21,178 bases of DNA, from positions 1 to 21,178 of the forward strand of contig DPZW01000004.1 in NCBI GenBank assembly GCA_003536545.1, read 5' to 3'. The DNA comes from Rhodospirillaceae bacterium (GTDB taxonomy: Bacteria > Pseudomonadota > Alphaproteobacteria > UBA11073). Below are positions 16,841 through 21,178 of the stretch, in pieces (position 1 is the first letter of the stretch; the number at the start of each line of letters is the position of its first letter). Under the pieces are notes generated by a model. It did not search any database. It saw only the letters and a list, made by a program, of their open reading frames with translations, and was not told the origin of the DNA. The translations under genes and the position numbers were made by a program.

Positions 16841-18597
16841 CCGAACAATCCTCCAAATTTGACAATGGAAGAATTGGCATGCGCCTGATCAATCACGCCC
16901 GATAGGCCGCCGGTAATATCGCCAACGGGATCAGGCAGAGCATGGAGTGCACCGCCTAAATGGGTATCATTGATTAAATTTGATGCAGGAGAGATGATGC
17001 TTTCTGGCCAGGCTGATATTTCTGGCGATCCGGCATCACAGAGTGTGTCAAATAAACTAAATGTCCCATTATCCTGGTGCGTATCCAGCAGCTGTGTGAT
17101 CTGATCAAGTTGCATATCCAGCTGGTGGGTTGTATCTAATACTGTATCAAAAACATGGTCCCATTTCTCGACGCCTGGAATGTTATTTGCGACATCGAGA
17201 GTAGCAGTTGGGTTCAAGTCAATATCGCCCACAATTACTTCGACAGCATCCAGTGGAATGTCAGACACGATATTGTTCAGGTCCAGCAGATCAGGGGCCA
17301 GACCCAGATTGATATCTGTATCACCAGCGGTGTTATTAATGCTGCCGCCGCTTAAAAGGTTGATATTTCCATCAAGGTCAAAATTGGTATCTCCCAGGAG
17401 TGGGCCCAGGAGAGGTGATGTTGCATCCGTTAAAACTTCATTGATAGCGGTGAGAGGGCTGTCTTCGCCGCCCATATAATTGTCAATCAATGGCGCTGCC
17501 AGTGGCCCCAATAAATTAAGTGCCGCCGTTAAATCCAGATCAATATCCCCAGTCAGATTTTCAACCGCATCCAGCGCGACGCCCAAATTCGTATTTAACA
17601 GATTGTTGTCCAGTAAATCACCTTGTAGCAGCGCAGTTAAATCTGTGTCTCCGGCAGCATTATCAGTTTCATTATTGCCGAATAAATCCAGAACACTGTT
17701 CAGGCCAATATCAAAATCACCGATAATATCTTCAACCGGATTCAATAATTGATGAATATCAATTTGCAGCGCATCAGTGTTCAGTAAATTATTTGCAATT
17801 CCTAGTCCCAGACCTATATCATGGTCGTTTGTATCGGTGTCACCCAAAAGATTATTTACAATATGGGTTGCTTCCTGCAGAAGATTTACATCCGTGATGT
17901 TATTAATAATTTCGGTTAAATTATCAGTTGTGTTGTTGATAGTATCAAATAAATTTGTAGTCGTGCTATCAATCAGATTTGTAACATCACCCAAATCAAT
18001 AAATGTATTGTGATTCACAATCGTTGTGCCGGTGCCGGGATTACCGTTGATGCCATCCATGCCGTTTTGCGCAGGGGGTGCGGATTGACCATTCGTCCCC
18101 TGCATTCCAATGCCACTATTTCCATTATTTGTGCCTGTCAGCCCATTGGTATTGCCGATGTCTGGACTGCTACGCGTTACCTGGGGTGCAGAGCTTTGGT
18201 TTTGTCCGTTACCATTTAACAAGAGGGCATTGCCGCCACTGCCCGTGGACGGCTCAGTTGCACGTGAATAATAGCCGGAAAAATTATTTTCAGCATTACC
18301 ATTGCTTGTGATTGGAAATACCTGCTCTGTTGGATTGCCAATTCCAGTAGATAGATCGGGTAAATTATTTTGCTTATGTGCTGATACATTCTCCAAGGTC
18401 TCATTTGTCTGCGCCGCCTGCATCGCTAGAAAGTTCATATTGCCGGAACCAAAGACAGTTTCATGGCTGCCTTCCAGATCTTCTGCCATATATTGATCAG
18501 CATCTAGTTTGCTAACCTGCACAGCTGGTACAAATGATAAATCAAATTGCTGCGTAGGGTCTGTAAAATTTTCTGATAAGGCCAGCTTTTCAACCAT
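16837..18597 (-). CDS. Acidic Asn/Asp/Leu-rich repeat protein, probable type I secretion substrate
   Basis: 586 residues from ATG 18597, chosen because AGGTGA lies at normal distance upstream; a GTG at 18606 falls inside that ribosome binding site. There is no Sec signal or membrane helix, as expected for a type I substrate. Residues 1-200 are low complexity (Asn/Gly/Ser/Gln-rich, with a short G-x-y-like stretch GMDGINGNPGTG). Residues 205-475 carry repeats built around GD-x-D, with GD at 252, 293, 316, 350, 402, 425 and 457. The C-terminal ~110 residues are non-repetitive and end in a hydrophobic/glycine FGGLFG. It is markedly acidic, has only one Cys (in DTLCDAG), and lacks the GGxGxDxxx nonapeptides of RTX toxins. 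It is the first gene of the exporter operon and overlaps the first ABC gene by ATGA, so export by its own neighbours is the natural inference. It could be an adhesin or matrix protein. I recognise no family. Confidence 0.85.
   Translation of the reverse strand: MVEKLALSENFTDPTQQFDLSFVPAVQVSKLDADQYMAEDLEGSHETVFGSGNMNFLAMQAAQTNETLENVSAHKQNNLPDLSTGIGNPTEQVFPITSNGNAENNFSGYYSRATEPSTGSGGNALLLNGNGQNQSSAPQVTRSSPDIGNTNGLTGTNNGNSGIGMQGTNGQSAPPAQNGMDGINGNPGTGTTIVNHNTFIDLGDVTNLIDSTTTNLFDTINNTTDNLTEIINNITDVNLLQEATHIVNNLLGDTDTNDHDIGLGLGIANNLLNTDALQIDIHQLLNPVEDIIGDFDIGLNSVLDLFGNNETDNAAGDTDLTALLQGDLLDNNLLNTNLGVALDAVENLTGDIDLDLTAALNLLGPLAAPLIDNYMGGEDSPLTAINEVLTDATSPLLGPLLGDTNFDLDGNINLLSGGSINNTAGDTDINLGLAPDLLDLNNIVSDIPLDAVEVIVGDIDLNPTATLDVANNIPGVEKWDHVFDTVLDTTHQLDMQLDQITQLLDTHQDNGTFSLFDTLCDAGSPEISAWPESIISPASNLINDTHLGGALHALPDPVGDITGGLSGVIDQAHANSSIVKFGGLFG
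17182..17856 (-). repeat. GDTD...GDID repeat modules inside the putative substrate
   Basis: At least three related units are visible (residues about 248-307, 312-367 and 421-472). Each runs from a GDTD-type turn through an LL.xN-rich stretch to V(E)xxxGD(I/F)D(I/L)xxxTAxLxL. The second and third are the clearest pair: AAGDTDLTALLQGDLLDNN with LDAVENLTGDIDL, against TAGDTDINLGLAPDLLDLNN with LDAVEVIVGDIDL. The corresponding GD sites in these two modules are 107-109 residues apart. Asp placement suggests cation-binding turns, which is an inference. Confidence 0.75.
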
Positions 18598-18602
18598 GAT
18601 GT

Positions 18603-18608
18603 TCACCT
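18603..18608 (-). promoter_or_regulatory. Ribosome binding site of the putative substrate gene
   Basis: On the minus strand AGGTGA precedes ATG 18597 by five bases. It decides the start, because the nine-base-longer GTG start at 18606 overlaps this sequence and has no site of its own. Confidence 0.7.
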
Positions 18609-18642
18609 ATGATTCCGATTTAAAATGCACGTTCAAACAGTC

Positions 18643-18669
18643 TAACAATCGTTGGTTACATGATTGTTA
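18643..18669. promoter_or_regulatory. Perfect 8-bp inverted repeat, possible operator
   Basis: TAACAATC (18643-18650) and GATTGTTA (18662-18669) are exact reverse complements separated by 11 bases. Arm centres are 19 bases apart, about two helical turns, which suits a dimeric DNA-binding protein. It lies about 46 bases upstream of the substrate gene start, in its probable leader. It has no T-run and few G/C pairs, so it is not a convincing terminator. The binding protein is not identified. Confidence 0.45.
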
Positions 18670-18719
18670 AAGATACACGTAATAAGGGTGATTTGAATAG
18701 GCCAGTAACTAGATGATAA

Positions 18720-18749
18720 ATAATAAGAAAATATGATTAACTTGATCAA
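18720..18749 (-). promoter_or_regulatory. Possible sigma70-type promoter for the secretion operon
   Basis: On the minus strand TTGATC (18749-18744) is followed after 18 bases by TATTAT (18725-18720), a fair match to TTGACA/TATAAT. It would give a leader of roughly 115 bases that includes the inverted repeat at 18643-18669. In such AT-rich DNA, chance matches are common, so this is only a candidate. Confidence 0.3.
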
Positions 18750-18925
18750 AAACTACGGCTGTATGGCATACAAAACCAAATATATTTTCAATTATGGGGT
18801 GTATTTATTTAGCATGCATTTTTTCGATTTGTGAACAGGTTTGAAATATCGCAATCCCACATGCCGATGCATGATTATAAAAATTCGCATACCCTTGCAT
18901 TATTTGGATAATGCTTTCCTTTTCC

Positions 18926-18929
18926 AGGA
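18926..18929 (+). promoter_or_regulatory. Ribosome binding site deciding the ABC-F start
   Basis: AGGA lies five bases before ATG 18935. The other two in-frame starts, 18911 and 18950, lack such a site, so 18935 is preferred. Confidence 0.5.
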
Positions 18930-18934
18930 TTCTT

Positions 18935-20803
18935 ATGTCATATGCGCGTATGTTAAGCATTGCCAATCTCTCTTACAAAATCGGCGGCCGAACAATTATT
19001 GATAACGCCAGCATCAATATTACTGATGGCTGGAAGGTCGGCGTGGTTGGGTTAAACGGTGCAGGAAAATCTACACTGTTTAAGCTGATTGCGGGTGAAC
19101 TTCTCCCCGATGGCGGCAGTATTAATATGTCCGCTAATCAACGTATGGGATGGGTGCGCCAGGATATACCCGAAGTAGACACACCGCTGCTGGATATGGT
19201 TTTATCCGCGCATGAAGAAATGGCGGAACTGTGGCGGCGCAGCGAAACTGAGGCAGATCCCAACAAGCTTGGTGATATTTATGAGCGTTTATCTGAACTG
19301 GGTGCCTATGCCGCTCCAGCGAAGGCATCAACGCTGCTCACCGGTTTGGGTTTTCGCGAAGATCAATTGCAGGAGCCGTTTTCATCTTTTTCCGGCGGTT
19401 GGCGGATGCGGGTGGCTTTGGCCGCTGCGTTATTTGTGGAGCCAGAATTTCTATTGCTGGATGAGCCCACAAACCATTTGGATCTGGAAGCGATTATGTG
19501 GCTGGAGGCTTATCTGGCATCCTATCCGCATACCTTAATGGTAATTTCACATGACCGAGAATTGCTGAATAAATGCGTGACGCATGTTGTGCATGTCGAT
19601 AAAACGCAGCTGACATTATATACAGGCAATTACGATACCTTTGAGCGTGAACGCGCGATGCGCATGGGTTTGCAACAGAAAATGCACGAAAAACAGCAGG
19701 CGGCCCGCGCGCATATGCAGAAGTTTATTGATAAATTTAAAGCTAAGGCAAGTAAGGCGACCCAGGCACAGTCACGCGTAAAGGCCCTTGAGAAAATGGA
19801 TCTGGTTGATGCGGTGATTGCGGATCGTGCAGTTCGCTTTGTTTTTCCTAATCCAGATAAGATTGCATCGCCAATGATTTCAATTGATCATGCGGATATT
19901 GGCTATACCGAAGGCCAACCGATTTTGCGCAGAGTGCATGAAAACATTGATTTGGATGACCGTATTGCCCTATTGGGCGCAAACGGCAATGGTAAATCCA
20001 CCCTAATGAAACTCATTGCGGGCAGATTGGGCGTGATGAAGGGTGAAGTGACGCGATCCAGCAAACTGCGGATTGGCTATTTCTCACAGCATCAAACTGA
20101 AGAGCTAGACGTAGATTCTACGCCCTATATTGAAATGATGCGCATCATGCGCAAGGCGAACCTGGATGCCAGTGAAACACAGGGGCGTGCAAAACTGGGA
20201 GCTTTTGGTTTCGGTAAGGAATTGGCCGATAATAAAATTGGCGCGCTGTCTGGTGGTGAGAAGGCACGTCTGCTTTTTGCCTTTATGAGTTTTGATGCAC
20301 CGCATTTATTGTTGCTGGATGAGCCAACCAACCATTTGGATATCGACGCACGCGAAGCATTGGTGCAGGCACTTAACGCCTATGAAGGTGCAATTGTGAT
20401 TGTGAGTCATGACCCTACCATGGTGGAGCGGGTGGCGGATCGCCTGTGGCTTGTCAAAGACGGCAAATGCCAGGATTTTCACGGTGATTTGGAAGATTAT
20501 AGAAAATTCACCATTCAATCACAGCGTGATGCGCGTAAGCAGGAAAAGAGATCAAAAGCCAAGAATAAAGAAAAGCCAGCGGCTGTGCCGGAGAAATCAA
20601 AAGCCGTTTCCCGCCGTCGCATTGAAGAATTGGAAAAAGAAATCAAACGCCTGACGCATGACAAAGATAATATGGAAACTGAAATGGCGCATGGCGATTT
20701 TTACGCCAATCAAGACCATGCCATCGCAGTGCAGAAGTCATATACGGAATTATTGAAATTGCTGGAGGCGCATGAAGCCGAATGGCTAGCTTTGGCAGGC
20801 TAG
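18935..20803 (+). CDS. ABC-F family ATPase (YheS-like ribosome-associated translation factor)
   Basis: 622 residues from ATG 18935 (AGGA site upstream). ATG 18911 would add eight residues, and ATG 18950 gives the family's usual MLSI start. There are two nucleotide-binding domains on one chain and no membrane domain. NBD1 has Walker A at about 39-46 (GLNGAGKS), signature FSGGW near 152-156 and LLLDEPTNHLD with D176-E177. NBD2 has Walker A at about 348-355 (GANGNGKS), signature LSGGE near 438-442 and LLLLDEPTNHLD with D462-E463. Between them, about residues 225-300, is the Lys/Arg-rich interdomain linker that reaches into the ribosomal E/P-site region in this family. A basic coiled coil closes the protein (about 520-610). 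Known members modulate translation or protect ribosomes from antibiotics; the YheS/Uup-like layout and length suggest a housekeeping factor. All motifs are intact, in sharp contrast to the two ABC exporter proteins to the left. Confidence 0.95.
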   Translation: MSYARMLSIANLSYKIGGRTIIDNASINITDGWKVGVVGLNGAGKSTLFKLIAGELLPDGGSINMSANQRMGWVRQDIPEVDTPLLDMVLSAHEEMAELWRRSETEADPNKLGDIYERLSELGAYAAPAKASTLLTGLGFREDQLQEPFSSFSGGWRMRVALAAALFVEPEFLLLDEPTNHLDLEAIMWLEAYLASYPHTLMVISHDRELLNKCVTHVVHVDKTQLTLYTGNYDTFERERAMRMGLQQKMHEKQQAARAHMQKFIDKFKAKASKATQAQSRVKALEKMDLVDAVIADRAVRFVFPNPDKIASPMISIDHADIGYTEGQPILRRVHENIDLDDRIALLGANGNGKSTLMKLIAGRLGVMKGEVTRSSKLRIGYFSQHQTEELDVDSTPYIEMMRIMRKANLDASETQGRAKLGAFGFGKELADNKIGALSGGEKARLLFAFMSFDAPHLLLLDEPTNHLDIDAREALVQALNAYEGAIVIVSHDPTMVERVADRLWLVKDGKCQDFHGDLEDYRKFTIQSQRDARKQEKRSKAKNKEKPAAVPEKSKAVSRRRIEELEKEIKRLTHDKDNMETEMAHGDFYANQDHAIAVQKSYTELLKLLEAHEAEWLALAG

Positions 20804-20829
20804 AGAAATTTAATTATGTTTTGCTCTTG

Positions 20830-21178
20830 CTAATCATCCTGATGCGGATGAGCCGGATTTAGAGAAACTTCGGCGGTGTTCAGGGATTTGCGCCGTGCCT
20901 TATAATCCGGAATAATTCTTTCAACCACGCGCCAATAAGCAGGCGAGTGATCAAAGCGTATAATATGTGCGAGTTCATGCACAATCAGGTAATCAACCAG
21001 TTCCATGGGCGTCATTATTGTGCGCCAGCTGAGTGCGAGATTGCCAAATCTGTCACAGCTGCCCCAGCGTGATTTGGGGTCTGTAATTTTAATCGATTGG
21101 TAGCGAACACCCATTTGTGCAGCATAAAAATCCGCGCGCTGTTGAAAAATTTCAGCAGCCTGGGTGCGAAACCAATTT
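20830..21178 (-). CDS. YgjP-like metallopeptidase (DUF45/M48-related), 3' part only
   Basis: The frame runs without a stop to the right edge, so this is the C-terminal ~115 residues of a longer gene (family proteins are usually about 230-250 residues); an internal ATG at 21114 is not the real start. The zinc site is clear: HELAHIIRFDHS, giving HExxH plus the downstream His of the HSxxYW segment. Upstream is the family block KSRWGSC..GNLALSWRTI. It is predicted to be a cytoplasmic zinc-dependent hydrolase; the substrates of YgjP relatives are poorly known. It converges on the ABC-F gene with a 26-base gap that shows no hairpin terminator. Confidence 0.92.
   Translation of the reverse strand, partial: NWFRTQAAEIFQQRADFYAAQMGVRYQSIKITDPKSRWGSCDRFGNLALSWRTIMTPMELVDYLIVHELAHIIRFDHSPAYWRVVERIIPDYKARRKSLNTAEVSLNPAHPHQDD

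Larger units (their letters stand above)
18607..18934. other. AT-rich divergent intergenic region (~330 bases)
   Basis: This separates the secretion operon (leftward) from the ABC-F gene (rightward) and is clearly more AT-rich than the flanking genes. It should hold promoters for both directions. It contains the 8-bp inverted repeat at 18643-18669, a TTGATCAA palindrome at 18742-18749, and several A/T runs. I see a possible leftward promoter but no convincing rightward one; a TATAAA at 18876-18881 is -10-like but has no matching -35. No ORF or RNA gene is evident. Confidence 0.7.

Noticed and set aside
17182..17856. RTX calcium-binding repeats in the putative substrate
   Set aside because: The GD-x-D motifs are 23-52 residues apart and lack the GGxGxDxxx nonapeptide pattern, so it is not called an RTX protein.
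18643..18669. Rho-independent terminator
   Set aside because: The arms are A/T-rich with an 11-base loop and no following T-run in either direction, and it lies upstream of both flanking genes.
20804..20829. Bidirectional terminator between the ABC-F and metallopeptidase genes
   Set aside because: The 26-base gap has some T-richness but no stem I can fold by eye.
1..21178. CRISPR array, tRNA/rRNA genes, insertion sequences or attachment sites
   Set aside because: No regularly spaced short DNA repeats, transposase or integrase motifs, or cloverleaf-like sequences were seen. The repeats found are protein-level repeats inside genes.

Overview
The window looks like part of a proteobacterial chromosome, most likely alphaproteobacterial. 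The reasons are the NodT-type outer-membrane factor, the HlyD/tandem type I ABC exporter arrangement, the YgjP-like metallopeptidase next to an ABC-F gene, and the long phosphorelay kinase. Base composition is moderate, and coding density is very high with many start/stop overlaps. A Micavibrio- or Rhodospirillales-like lineage would fit, but I cannot fix the taxon from this sequence. I see no rRNA, tRNA, insertion sequence, phage gene or CRISPR array.

Left block (1-6211, + strand): three genes in an apparent operon. The first is a very large Ala/Leu/Lys/Glu-rich protein, cut off by the left edge, with a 93-residue repeat and a Cys cluster in its tail. The second is an unrecognised 446-residue protein sharing a short CPVxxPLxxAQ motif with the tail of the first. 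The third is a 2-Cys-type peroxiredoxin that has lost its resolving cysteine. Next comes a separate + strand gene for a NodT/TolC-like outer-membrane lipoprotein (6275-7795).

Central block (18597 down to 7798, - strand): a tightly packed six-gene unit of about 10.8 kb. In transcription order it encodes an acidic Asn/Asp/Leu-rich repeat protein (probable secreted substrate), two successive type I secretion ABC proteins, an HlyD-type membrane fusion protein, a receiver protein with an RsbW-like ATPase domain, and a hybrid histidine kinase with two receivers and an HPt domain. Gene junctions are ATGA, ATGA-like or TAATG overlaps or gaps of 4-8 bases, so the products are probably made together. 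Both ABC proteins have abnormal nucleotide-binding domains. The first has lost almost every ATPase motif. The second keeps Walker A, the Q-loop and Walker B but has lost the LSGGQ signature, the D-loop Asp and the H-loop His. The substrate has no RTX nonapeptides and instead carries a GD(T/I/F)D-centred repeat. This unit is the best candidate in the window for an undescribed system: a type I exporter built from a catalytically unusual ABC pair, its own repeat substrate, and a built-in phosphorelay/ATPase switch.

Right block (18607-21178): an AT-rich divergent intergenic region with an 8-bp inverted repeat and a possible promoter for the secretion unit, then an ABC-F ribosome-associated ATPase (+), then the 3' part of a YgjP-like (DUF45/M48-related) metallopeptidase running off the right edge (-).
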